Made by a program: the position numbers and the translations under genes. A stretch of 64,000 nt of DNA from Sphingopyxis sp. OAS728 (GTDB lineage Bacteria; Pseudomonadota; Alphaproteobacteria; Sphingomonadales; Sphingomonadaceae), in assembly GCF_014873485.1 (NCBI RefSeq), contig NZ_JADBDT010000001.1:868001-932000 (forward strand). The letters run 5' to 3'. The notes under the pieces are model-generated. The model ran no database searches and was not told the DNA's origin. It was given only the letters and a program-made list of their open reading frames with translations. This document shows, one piece after another, positions 53,829 through 61,741 of the stretch. Positions within the stretch are counted from its first letter, which is position 1. Each line of letters starts with the position of its first letter.

Positions 53829-55149
53829 TGGATGCCGGACGGTGCGATCGCGCAGCTCTTGCCTGAGACTGCCGCTCGGTCTTCATCTGCCGGATGCATC
53901 CGGCCACGATCCCCAGTGCTATCGCGAAGACATATTGTGCATGATAAACAACAAATACCCACTCATAGAGCCCGTGTAGTCCCAATATTATGAACGTCAC
54001 GCTCGCGCCGAGCACGATCTCGCCTCGTGCGTCGCGGCGATTGCGAAACGCGAAGACGAGGCCGCGAAAAATCGGAATGAGCAAAAGGGCGATAAATGTC
54101 AGAAATCCCGGCCAGCCCGTTTCGGCGGCGGCGAGAAGATACATGTTATGTACGTTTGCCGAACGACTGGCCCAGTTCCAGATGACACCAGCCCGCGCCG
54201 AGTAGCCTTGCGAATTTGCAACCACGACATATTGGTTTGCACCCACTCCCATCGGATGGTCGCGCCACATCGATTTCGCCGCGCGCTCGAATGCAAGCCG
54301 CTCCTCGTCCGAGCCTTGACTGACCGGTCTAACTGTAAAACGTTCCTGGAAACTCGTCATCGCGATCGGGCCGACGATGGCAAGTGCGACAACAGCGAGT
54401 CCTACTATTTTCCATTTGTGCGTAGTCGGTCGACGCGCGAGCGAAAGCACGAATAGAAACGCCACCCCTATGGCGACGAAACCGACAGTACCTCGCGAAG
54501 CGCCGAGCGCAACGGCAACGAGTGCGGCGAGCACGCCGAACATGATCAGCTTGCTGCGCTCGCCTGCGAGCAGAAGTGCCAAGAGCGGCAATGTCACGAA
54601 ATGCAGCATGAGGCCCAAGAGGTTTTGATGGCCCATCGTCCCCGCGGCCTGAACGACGCCCGACAGACGTTGATCAATTGTTACGACAGCTTGGAAAATG
54701 GCACCAAGAGCCAGCCCGAAGCTCAGCCACCTGATAGCGCGCGGATCTCCTGCAAAGGATGCTACGGCGACAAATATGAGAAGCACGCGCACAAGCTGAG
54801 ACAGATAGAAAAACGAACTCATCGGCAGGCTGGAAACGGCCAGCGAGAGCGCGACTGCGAAAAGATATGAAAGAAACGGCGGGAGAAACGGCAACTTCCT
54901 AAAGGGGCGCCGACTGGTCGCGAGTATCGCGATCGCCAGCGTGTCGAGGAGCGATACCACAATCCCCTTCGCATATCCCGGCCATGCCGGCCACGTGACG
55001 AAAGCAGCATCAAGATTAAATGCGCTGATAAGAAACGGCAGGGCGCCGATACCAAGATAGGCCCATTTCCGTTGCTTGGGATATCGTCGAAGCCAACCGA
55101 TGAGCACCGGGATCGACAGGAGAATTAGCAATAGGCCGACTATACGCAT
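53776..55149 (-). CDS. O-antigen ligase/polymerase family (Wzy/WaaL-like)
   Basis: The 457-residue protein has about ten or more membrane helices. The large periplasmic loop near the C-terminus carries ERLAFERAAKSMWRDHPMGVGANQ and ANVHNMYLLAAAETGWPGF, the two signature segments of the Wzy_C domain with the conserved His. In this locus it most likely polymerises the lipid-linked repeat units. A ligase role cannot be excluded by sequence. The C-terminal tail is basic and disordered, and overlaps the acyltransferase gene. It precedes the phosphoglycosyltransferase gene by 77 bp on the same strand. Confidence 0.87.
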   Translation of the reverse strand: MRIVGLLLILLSIPVLIGWLRRYPKQRKWAYLGIGALPFLISAFNLDAAFVTWPAWPGYAKGIVVSLLDTLAIAILATSRRPFRKLPFLPPFLSYLFAVALSLAVSSLPMSSFFYLSQLVRVLLIFVAVASFAGDPRAIRWLSFGLALGAIFQAVVTIDQRLSGVVQAAGTMGHQNLLGLMLHFVTLPLLALLLAGERSKLIMFGVLAALVAVALGASRGTVGFVAIGVAFLFVLSLARRPTTHKWKIVGLAVVALAIVGPIAMTSFQERFTVRPVSQGSDEERLAFERAAKSMWRDHPMGVGANQYVVVANSQGYSARAGVIWNWASRSANVHNMYLLAAAETGWPGFLTFIALLLIPIFRGLVFAFRNRRDARGEIVLGASVTFIILGLHGLYEWVFVVYHAQYVFAIALGIVAGCIRQMKTERQSQARAARSHRPASIKIAPASPLAHAPEKGR

Positions 55150-55226
55150 GGGGTCTGCCTAGGCGAGCGACCATTGCCTGCCAATCTGATGTCGAGCGAA
55201 CTCATGATATCCTCAGCGCCAAGCGC

Positions 55227-56642
55227 TCAATACGCGTTCTTGTGCATGACGACGCGGACTGTCTTCAGCAGAATGATGACATCGTTCCAAAGCGACCAGT
55301 TGGAGAGATACTCCAGATCGCATCGGACCCGACGGTCGATGTCTTCCACGCGCTCGGTGGCGCCCCGATAGCCCCGAATTTGTGCCAAGCCAGTAATGCC
55401 GGGTTTAAGAGCGTGCCGAAGCCAATATTGTCGTGACGCGTGCCAGAACAGCTCATCGCCTGCTGTGGAACCCAATGCGTGGGGACGGGGGCCTACCATG
55501 CTCATGTCGCCGCGAAGCACATTGAGGAGTTGGGGCAGTTCGTCGACGCTCGTCCGGCGGATGATGCGGCCGACGCGAGTAATGCGTTCGTCGCCGCGAC
55601 TGGTTGAGCGGTTGCCCGCACTGTCGGTGCTTTCGACGTGCATCGAGCGGAATTTGAAAATCCGGAACTGGCGGTTCCCCTGCCCTACACGCAGCTGCCG
55701 GAAGAAAATAGGGCCGGGCCCTTCAAGCCGTATCGCGATCGCCACGCCTATCAGGAGCGGCATGAGGAGGACGATCGCGATCAGCGCCACCACGAGGTCG
55801 AGCGACCGCTTCTGAATGCGGTTTACAAGATTGAGCGGTCCGCGCGAAAGCACGATCGTGTCCCGATTATCATAGTCGCCGATTGCAACGGCACCATGGA
55901 GGAGATCGCGATCCAACAGGATTTCGCCGCCGACGTCATGCCCTTTTAAAAATGTCGCCCACGCGGGACGGTGATCATAATGGCACGAGATGATCACCCG
56001 ATCGTAAGGTGCGATCAACCGCGATAAAGCATCGATCATGTCCGGGCGGTCCGGATCGGGCCATAACCCTTCGGAACCGACATTAACGACCGACGCATAT
56101 GGTTCAGGCCGCGCATCGAGGCCGTCCAATATCAGGATCGTGGCCAACACAGCATCGCCCAAGATGCGTTTTACGACAGCGTCCAGAAAAATCTTCGCGG
56201 CAATGATGAGGATCGCCGCGGCACCAAAGGTGACGGCAAGACCCAGCCGGGAAATTTCTTGCGATTTGAAAAGGAAACCCATTCCGATGATAACGAAAGC
56301 TGTCGCGCCCAACGCCCCCAGCGAGCGTCGGATCGCCACAAGCCGATTTCCAAGGGTCTCAACATCCTGTGCCTCGCGCGCTATCTCGAACATTATGAAG
56401 ATTGGCAGCGCAATAAAGATGATCGACTGCCCTCCTGCGGCGAGCCAACGTTCATCACGCAGTTCGAGGGCGCACAGATACCCGCCAATCAATGCCATAA
56501 TGTCGAGGAGGAGTGAGAGGCCATAGAGGAAGGTTCGTTTGTCGCGGGCAGACGAAAACATACCAGGCGTGTTGGCTGCCGGATCGACCACGCGAACTGG
56601 GGACCATGAGCCCTCCATCGATTTGGTCCGCAAATTTTCCAT
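55227..56642 (-). CDS. Polyprenyl-phosphate glycosylphosphotransferase
   Basis: The 471-residue protein has four or five N-terminal helices, a Rossmann-like central region and a C-terminal bacterial sugar transferase domain. The C-terminal domain has FFRQLRVGQGNRQFRIFKF, RRTSVDELPQLLNVLRGDMS and VGPRPHALGS, all hallmarks. It would transfer a hexose-1-phosphate, most likely glucose-1-phosphate, to undecaprenyl phosphate and so start repeat-unit synthesis. GalU downstream supplies UDP-glucose. Upstream of its start (minus strand) lie the dyad GTTAT-A-ATAAC (56675-56685) and a 10-bp hairpin (56691-56714). The GCAGG before the ATG is the best ribosome site. Confidence 0.92.
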   Translation of the reverse strand: MENLRTKSMEGSWSPVRVVDPAANTPGMFSSARDKRTFLYGLSLLLDIMALIGGYLCALELRDERWLAAGGQSIIFIALPIFIMFEIAREAQDVETLGNRLVAIRRSLGALGATAFVIIGMGFLFKSQEISRLGLAVTFGAAAILIIAAKIFLDAVVKRILGDAVLATILILDGLDARPEPYASVVNVGSEGLWPDPDRPDMIDALSRLIAPYDRVIISCHYDHRPAWATFLKGHDVGGEILLDRDLLHGAVAIGDYDNRDTIVLSRGPLNLVNRIQKRSLDLVVALIAIVLLMPLLIGVAIAIRLEGPGPIFFRQLRVGQGNRQFRIFKFRSMHVESTDSAGNRSTSRGDERITRVGRIIRRTSVDELPQLLNVLRGDMSMVGPRPHALGSTAGDELFWHASRQYWLRHALKPGITGLAQIRGYRGATERVEDIDRRVRCDLEYLSNWSLWNDVIILLKTVRVVMHKNAY

Positions 56643-57049
56643 CTAGTACCTGCCCTGACCCCACTTACAGCCGGTTATAATAACATCGCGTTTCGGCGGC
56701 CTCTGCTGCCGAAACTTTGGACGCTGCGTCTGGTTCTCCAATACTTATGGTCCGCCCTGATATTCTCCGGGCGAGAGTCTGTTGCTTCAAGTCATTATCG
56801 ATTATCGCGCGCTGGCGGCCTTTCGTATCAAAATGCCTCGACCGAGCCACTGGCGAAATTGAACGCCCCACAGTCATGATAGATCGGCAATATACTGTGG
56901 TGATGACGCGGGCTCTGAAAGCCGACAAGGGCCTGCAGGACCATCAGCGAGACGGGAGCTCCACCCGATACACGCCATGCTGCATACGAAAGATGGAAGC
57001 CCACTTTGGCTGCCGGCAGGTACCGCAATCCTCGCCACGATAGTCAAGA
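56643..57049. other. Intergenic region upstream of the phosphoglycosyltransferase
   Basis: 407 bp with no supported gene. It holds the promoter side of the minus-strand phosphoglycosyltransferase. A palindrome GTTATAATAAC is at 56675-56685, overlapping a possible -10. A hairpin with arms TTTCGGCGGC and GCTGCCGAAA is at 56691-56714 (one G-T pair). Short frames on either strand have no recognisable features. Confidence 0.5.
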
Positions 57050-57298
57050 CTAGGGTTTGACAAAGGGGATCGGCACATTGAGCACCTTGAAGATGTACAC
57101 AACGACCGCCACGAAAATCACCGCCGCTGGCGCGTGATAGCCCTCATTGCCAACATAGTTGACTAGCGCACAGCCCACCGCCGGAGGTGCATATTGCCAA
57201 AGATGGTCGCGCGGCTCCTCTTCTGCTGACCGTTGCAGAAGTAAGGTCGCAAGCCCGGCAAATGTAAAAACGGTAATCCAGTCCCAAGCTGTTTCCAC
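57050..57298 (-). CDS. XrtV sorting system accessory protein, small membrane protein
   Basis: An 82-residue protein that starts at GTG 57298, with GGGGAG five bases before it. Two hydrophobic segments flank an acidic, tryptophan-containing loop: WITVFTFAGLATLLL, then SAEEEPRDHLWQYAPPAVGC, then PAAVIFVAVVVYIFKVL. From memory this matches the small protein annotated as XrtV sorting system accessory protein in sphingomonads, which supports calling the 34803 exosortase XrtV. Its function is not known; it may stabilise the exosortase. It lies 21 kb from that gene, between the exopolysaccharide operons and galU. The longer frame to 57436 has no plausible start. Confidence 0.75.
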   Translation of the reverse strand: METAWDWITVFTFAGLATLLLQRSAEEEPRDHLWQYAPPAVGCALVNYVGNEGYHAPAAVIFVAVVVYIFKVLNVPIPFVKP

Positions 57299-57533
57299 GT
57301 TCGCTCCCCTCATCAGCAACCGACATAGGCGCAAATTGCGCCCGCCGGTCCGTGCGTATGGCGTAGCAGGGCCGTAACACGTCGGATAGGCGCGATTTTC
57401 CGTTTCCGAGACACTACTGGCTACCGCCCGAGGCACTTATTTTCGCCGGAGGCCCACCGTTTTGCAACCTCGCACTACGTAGAACCGTGCCAAGTTGAGA
57501 CTGTCTTAAACATATTTTGATAGGAGGACGCTT

Positions 57534-58439
57534 ATGAAACCGATCCGCAAAGCCGTCTTTCCCGTCGCCGGCCTCGGCACGCGCTTCCTGCCCGCGACCA
57601 AGGCGATCCCCAAGGAGATGCTGCCCGTCGTCGACCGGCCGTTGATCCAATATGCGGTCGACGAAGCGCGCGAGGCGGGGATCGAGCAGATGATCTTCGT
57701 CACCGGCCGCGGCAAAAGCGCGATCGAGGATCATTTCGACGTCGCCTTCGAACTCGAAAAGACGATGTCCGAACGCGGCAAGGATCTGTCGGTTCTGGGA
57801 CCGACAAGGCTCGGCCCCGGCGCCTGCGCCTATGTCCGCCAACAGGAACCGCTCGGGCTGGGTCACGCGATCTGGTGCGCGCGCGACATCGTCGGCGACG
57901 AGCCCTTCGCGATCTTCCTCCCCGACGAATTCATGCACGGGTCGCCCGGCTGCATGAAACAGATGGTCGATGCCTACACGCAAGTCGGCGGCAACCTGAT
58001 CTCGGTGCTCGAAGTGCCGCACGAGCAAGTGTCGAGTTATGGCGTCATCGCGCCGGGTGCGCGCGACGGCGCGCTGACCGAAGTGACCGGGCTTGTCGAA
58101 AAACCCGCAATCGCCGACGCGCCGTCGAACCTGATCATTTCGGGCCGCTACATCCTGCAGCCCGAAGTGATGCGCGTACTCGAACGCCAGGAAAAGGGCG
58201 CGGGCGGCGAAATCCAGCTGACCGACGCGATGGCGACGATGATCGGCAACCAGCCGTTCCACGCCGTCACCTTCGACGGGGCGCGCTACGATTGCGGATC
58301 GAAGGCCGGCTATATTCAAGCGAACCTCGCGGTCGCGCTCGAACGGCCCGACATGGCCGACGAGGTCCGATCTCTCCTTCTCGCCAAGCTTCACGGAAGG
58401 ACTCACCTATCCGCACAATCTGGAGAAGGTCAGCACTGA
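57534..58439 (+). CDS. galU: UTP-glucose-1-phosphate uridylyltransferase
   Basis: The 301-residue cytosolic enzyme makes UDP-glucose from UTP and glucose-1-phosphate. It has the nucleotidyltransferase start KAVFPVAGLGTRFLPATKAIPKEM, DRPLIQYAVDEA, the catalytic FLPDEF (Asp), VEKP, and GRYIL with GGEIQLTDA further on, all family features. It is probably needed for the UDP-sugar supply of the exopolysaccharide and for lipopolysaccharide. TAGGAGG precedes the ATG. The composition (strong G/C at third codon positions) is like the core genome. The last 20 or so residues differ from the usual family end, which is variable. Confidence 0.95.
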   Translation: MKPIRKAVFPVAGLGTRFLPATKAIPKEMLPVVDRPLIQYAVDEAREAGIEQMIFVTGRGKSAIEDHFDVAFELEKTMSERGKDLSVLGPTRLGPGACAYVRQQEPLGLGHAIWCARDIVGDEPFAIFLPDEFMHGSPGCMKQMVDAYTQVGGNLISVLEVPHEQVSSYGVIAPGARDGALTEVTGLVEKPAIADAPSNLIISGRYILQPEVMRVLERQEKGAGGEIQLTDAMATMIGNQPFHAVTFDGARYDCGSKAGYIQANLAVALERPDMADEVRSLLLAKLHGRTHLSAQSGEGQH

Positions 58440-58569
58440 ACATGAAGAACACGGCTGATAGGTGCCGTTTTCAATACCCGTAGTGGCGAGAGCAAATCTA
58501 TGGTGTCCCTGCGCCGTTTGCCGTAAGCTCTCGTGACCAGCGGCCCTCCGCCGCTGCCGGGGCGCGTCG

Positions 58570-59244
58570 ATGGCTTTAGCCGCACATCTGGAATATTATG
58601 AAAGTGCGCATGGCGAGCGAGCGCGGCTTTGGCTGCAGGAACAACCACTGACAGCAGATCTTCCCGGCGTTCTGGTGAAAATTCATCTGGCAACGCCGTC
58701 GGGCCTTATCATCGAAACCGATCGACCCGCGGCTGCCGACGAGCCTCTGGAGATCGCCTTCTCTCCAGACGTTAGAATTGGCGCGCGGATCCTATGGGCA
58801 AGCGGCAAGTTGTTTGGTTGCGAGTTCGAGAATGAGGCCGCCGACAGGGTGACGACGGCACCACGACGAGACGAAGACCATCCACCCGAAAATTTCAGAC
58901 GAAGACGTACTGACACGGCTTTGGCAAATTCTGCGGGGGAGACGCTGGGCGGCCGAATGCGACATCTTCGGTTTCAGCGCGGGATGATGCAAGATGACGT
59001 CGCTGCGAGCCTTGGCGTCAGCGTTGCCTCCGTTAGTCATTGGGAGAGCGATAGGTCCTTTCCCAAACGGGGAAGGCTGGTAGACCTTGCCCAATTGTTT
59101 GGCGTTCCGGCTGCCGATCTTGCGTCATTTTACACTGAAACAAAAATCGTCGAGGAAATCGACAGACTTGCTGTTGTGCGAAGCGAGATCGCCACCATTC
59201 TTGGTGTTGAAGCGGCGCAGATCAAGATTCTCGTTGAGCCTTGA
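58570..59244 (+). CDS. PilZ-like plus XRE helix-turn-helix regulator, paralogue 3
   Basis: This 224-residue protein has the same order of parts as the copies at 26875 and 30488. A beta domain (about 10-100) contains ILWASGKLFGCEFENEA. A charged linker is followed by an XRE helix-turn-helix (GMMQDDVAASLGVSVASVSHWES, from about residue 140), and the tail ends in IKILVEP. The PilZ motif is degenerate: where the others have HNISxxG this has HLATPSGLIIE, and the basic N-terminal motif is weak. A loss of ligand binding is possible. It lies tail to tail with the third PEP-CTERM gene (59700). Confidence 0.82.
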   Translation: MALAAHLEYYESAHGERARLWLQEQPLTADLPGVLVKIHLATPSGLIIETDRPAAADEPLEIAFSPDVRIGARILWASGKLFGCEFENEAADRVTTAPRRDEDHPPENFRRRRTDTALANSAGETLGGRMRHLRFQRGMMQDDVAASLGVSVASVSHWESDRSFPKRGRLVDLAQLFGVPAADLASFYTETKIVEEIDRLAVVRSEIATILGVEAAQIKILVEP

Positions 59245-59699
59245 CGGCTCCAGCTCGCGTTTTTCCACTCCAGATCGACGTGCTCGGCGAGGGAGTAGGC
59301 CGCGCTTGTGCTGGACGCTCGAAAACCTGTTAGCGCTGTCGCCGCGGTGCTCGCGCAATCGACCCGGCGCCGGACCTGCCAGCAAAAAATGCAGCATTTC
59401 GCGGCATTAAGGCCATGCCAGATCCGAACGGTTCCTCGATCAGCCGGTTGGTCCAAATGCCCGGACAAGGCTTGGCCGGCAGCAACAAGAGGTCTGCTGG
59501 TGTCGCTGGTGGGGAAGCTCTAAGCAATGGGCGCGTCGACGATTAGGAGAAGGAATCAAGCCGCCCTTCCGTTGCGCAGTTCATCGCTTGGGAATTGGCG
59601 TCTTGAAGGTGGACCCAAGTTCCGCGCTAGCTTCCGATCACGCGCAAAAAAAGAGGCGGCCAAAATATGGCCGCCTCTCTCTTCCAGTGGTTCGCAGAA
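59245..59699. other. Intergenic region between PilZ-XRE 3 and PEP-CTERM 3
   Basis: 455 bp between two convergent genes. I see only the terminator of the PEP-CTERM gene at its right end. Small frames on both strands overlap each other and have no protein-like features. Confidence 0.5.
59645..59678 (-). terminator. Rho-independent terminator of the third PEP-CTERM gene
   Basis: A perfect 10-bp stem AGAGGCGGCC/GGCCGCCTCT (59652-59661 and 59669-59678) with a 7-base loop is followed on the minus strand by seven T. It lies 22 bases after the stop. Confidence 0.92.
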
Positions 59700-60347
59700 T
59701 TAGGCGAAACGCGGCGTGACCTGAGGACGACGACGACGCATGCCGAAGCCAACGGCGGCGAAGCCGATCATCATCAAAGCCCAAGTCGCCGGCTCCGGAA
59801 CGGCATTGATTGCGAAGTTGTCGGTCTCGAACGCGTTCGAGGTCGAGCTCAGCCGCAGGGTCGTAAAGGCGGTCTGGCTGCCGTCGGTCAGGTTGAAGCG
59901 GACAACCGGATTCAGATTGGGGTCCGTCTGACTGCCGTTCGCAGGATTGAAAATATCCGACCCCGTGAAGCTGGCAAGAACATTGCCATCAATGTCGAGG
60001 AACTCGAGGAGGTTGTAGGCGTCAACCGAGCCCCAGACGAAACTGATGTTCGAGATATTGCCGAACGACGAGAGATCCAGATTTCCCGGCGAGCCATCGG
60101 TCGGGCCGACCGTCCAGAAGCTGCCGCTGCTGCCGAAGGGCTGTGCACTCACGCCCGATACGCTAGTGTTTGTTACGAGGCCGCCCGTAACCGGGGCCGG
60201 CGATTCGAAGTCGTAGGTCGGCGCAGGGCCAGAGTAGACCGCCGTGCCGGGCGTAACCGAACCGAGTGTAATTGCGGCGCTGGCGGCCGAGGGAAGAGCC
60301 ATCACTGCAGCTGCAGCAAGTAGCGCTTTCGTCATCAAAGTTCGCAT
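59700..60347 (-). CDS. PEPxxWA-CTERM sorting domain protein
   Basis: The 215-residue protein has a signal peptide (ALLAAAAVMALPSAASA) and a beta-sandwich-like body with VYSGPAPTYDFESP and ISFVWGSVDAYNLLEFLD, resembling Npun_F0296-type exosortase-dependent surface proteins. The C-terminus AVPEPATWALMMIGF plus MRRRR is a full sorting signal almost identical to the first PEP-CTERM protein. The ATG at 60347 has AGGGAG nine bases before it; 60335 is a second option. It has a strong terminator. Two elements upstream (60399-60417 and 60454-60469) match those upstream of PEP-CTERM 1. It probably lies on the cell surface or in the matrix. Confidence 0.9.
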   Translation of the reverse strand: MRTLMTKALLAAAAVMALPSAASAAITLGSVTPGTAVYSGPAPTYDFESPAPVTGGLVTNTSVSGVSAQPFGSSGSFWTVGPTDGSPGNLDLSSFGNISNISFVWGSVDAYNLLEFLDIDGNVLASFTGSDIFNPANGSQTDPNLNPVVRFNLTDGSQTAFTTLRLSSTSNAFETDNFAINAVPEPATWALMMIGFAAVGFGMRRRRPQVTPRFA

Positions 60348-60398
60348 CGTTGGTAGCTCCCTGATTGAGGCGATAACCCGCGCGACTCGCCTGATTGC

Positions 60399-60417
60399 GT
60401 TACGTGTTTAGTAACAT
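60399..60417 (-). promoter_or_regulatory. Dyad GTTAC-N7-GTAAC upstream of PEP-CTERM 3
   Basis: Perfect 5-base arms with a 7-base centre (60399-60415), extended to GTAACAT (60417), lie 52-70 bp upstream of the start. The flanks (GTTACG and ACATT) match the dyad upstream of PEP-CTERM 1. Confidence 0.35.
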
Positions 60418-60453
60418 TTAACCAAAACGACTGAAGAAGCGACTCAAATTTTT

Positions 60454-60469
60454 GCTCCAAGATGGGACA
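60454..60469 (-). promoter_or_regulatory. Shared element GCYCCAnnATGGGACA, copy 2
   Basis: GCTCCAAGATGGGACA lies 107-122 bp upstream of PEP-CTERM 3 in the same orientation as copy 1 at 26613. The distance to the dyad is 36 bases here and 48 in copy 1. Confidence 0.4.
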
Positions 60470-60644
60470 TGTTGAGGCCGCACTGCGGAATCGACGGTTG
60501 GACCAAGGATCGAGGTTCCGAGCGGGACCGCAGACGAAAACACGCCAGACCGTTTCTGGGATCTTGCCGAACCCACCCGACACCCAAATGCAGCGCTCGT
60601 CGTGCGCGCGTGCAGATGACGGATCGAATTTTTTGGATCTCTAG

Positions 60645-61238
60645 TTAATCGCCGCTCGAGGACCCGTGGCGCGCCGCAGCCCCGCCGCCCGGCTCCCGCG
60701 ACTCCTGCCGATATTGTAGCGCCGCGACCGCGACCAGCAGGATACCCGTCATCTCCTGTATCGAGCCGAGCGGAAATTCGGTTGCTCCGCGGCCGAGAAT
60801 GTCATCCAGATGATGGAACGACGCCGCGCGCACCAACATGAAACCGGCGATGAAGACTAGTCCGCCGAGGGCCAGTCGTACGCTGCAGTGCAATCGGCGT
60901 GTCAGCCAAAAACCCAGGCCGGTAGAGATGACGGCGCCCATCACAAGCGCCACTACAAAAAGATACTGGATGCTGCGGCGTTCGGGATACCATCCGTTGG
61001 CCATTGCATGAGCGCGTCCGATCACCGTCAACAGTGTCTGGAGGTCGAGAAGTTCATTGACCCCGAGAAAAATCATGGCAACCGCGGCAAGATCCCAGAA
61101 AGGCCTCTCAAAAGAGGCCGGCCGATACCGTGCGTACCGTGCGGCCCGCGCGCACAAGACTGCGGCGAAGAGGTAGGCTGCGACCGTCAACCAGTCCGCG
61201 ATATCCGCATGTGCAATGGAAGTTTGCCAATCGCTCAT
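60645..61238 (-). CDS. Unknown membrane protein with five to six helices
   Basis: The 197-residue protein, from ATG 61238 (MSDWQTSIAHADIADWL), has hydrophobic segments near residues 15-33, 50-65, 90-112, 120-140 and 165-182. These alternate with Arg-rich loops, so the N-terminus is probably outside. Position 80 and around has ERRSIQYLFVVALVMGAVISTGLGFWL. I do not recognise a family. The longer frame to 61376 was not used because the extra part looks non-coding and no clear ribosome site supports it. It is alone, downstream of nothing obvious on this strand, and 297 bp before the PEP-CTERM 3 gene. Confidence 0.65.
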   Translation of the reverse strand: MSDWQTSIAHADIADWLTVAAYLFAAVLCARAARYARYRPASFERPFWDLAAVAMIFLGVNELLDLQTLLTVIGRAHAMANGWYPERRSIQYLFVVALVMGAVISTGLGFWLTRRLHCSVRLALGGLVFIAGFMLVRAASFHHLDDILGRGATEFPLGSIQEMTGILLVAVAALQYRQESREPGGGAAARHGSSSGD

Positions 61239-61508
61239 CGTTGAAAATCTTTGATACAGGTTGGTTGTTATAGGCCGAACCATATTGATAGGAACAACGG
61301 GTGCAACGACGCTAACCGCGGCTCTCCCTCTTGCTAGGCTTTCGCCTTTGCCCGAGCACAGACCCCGACGCACCACGGTACAAATCAGCTTGAGGCGCTG
61401 CCCACCCTCCTTGGCTCGTCAGACCACGCGCATATCGCGTTCGAAGTTTCGCCCGTTGCCCGCCTTCAGCCATGCACGATTACGCAGCCCTATCCCCCAT
61501 CGGTATAA

Positions 61509-61536
61509 TTGACCCTCCGCGCACTTCCGATATTGT
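61509..61536 (+). promoter_or_regulatory. Candidate promoter of the small RNA
   Basis: TTGACC (61509-61514) and TATTGT (61531-61536) with a 16-base spacer fit a sigma-70 promoter reading right, ending about 7 bases before the presumed transcript start. Confidence 0.35.
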
Positions 61537-61542
61537 TACCAA

Positions 61543-61637
61543 ATCACAGTCATCTGCCGTGACACCCGCGCGACCAGTTTGGCTGTGATATAATCACCAA
61601 ACTACGGAAAGGCCCCGCAACCCGGCGGGGCCTTTTT
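61543..61637 (+). ncRNA. Candidate small RNA of about 95 nt
   Basis: Between the candidate promoter and a strong terminator lies a segment that can fold into one hairpin. TTTGG (61578-61582) and TGAT (61586-61589) pair with ATCA (61593-61596) and CCAAA (61597-61601), with a 3-base bulge. No open frame with a ribosome site occupies it. This is inference from structure, with no recognised RNA family. Confidence 0.4.
61608..61637 (+). terminator. Rho-independent terminator, plus strand
   Basis: An 11-bp stem (AAAGGCCCCGC, 61608-61618, with 61625-61635) with a 6-base loop, followed by TTTTT on the plus strand. On the minus strand only TTT follows, so it mainly ends a rightward transcript even though the nearest gene is leftward. 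Confidence 0.85.
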
Positions 61638-61741
61638 GCTCGCGTAAGAGATCGCCGCGCGAGGCGGCGGCGAAATAGTCGTCGATGAGCGCAGAAGTTA
61701 GTTGCGCGGGACAGTAGCGGCATTTCAGACGGGATAGCGAT

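Larger units (their letters stand above)
61239..61741. other. Intergenic region with candidate small RNA
   Basis: 503 bp without a credible protein gene. It contains the candidate small RNA of 61543-61637 with its promoter and terminator. Nothing else stands out. Confidence 0.5.

Noticed and set aside
61589..61594. TATAAT as a promoter for the small RNA
   Set aside because: It has no -35 box at the right distance and would start transcription at the terminator itself. It is better explained as the loop of the hairpin.
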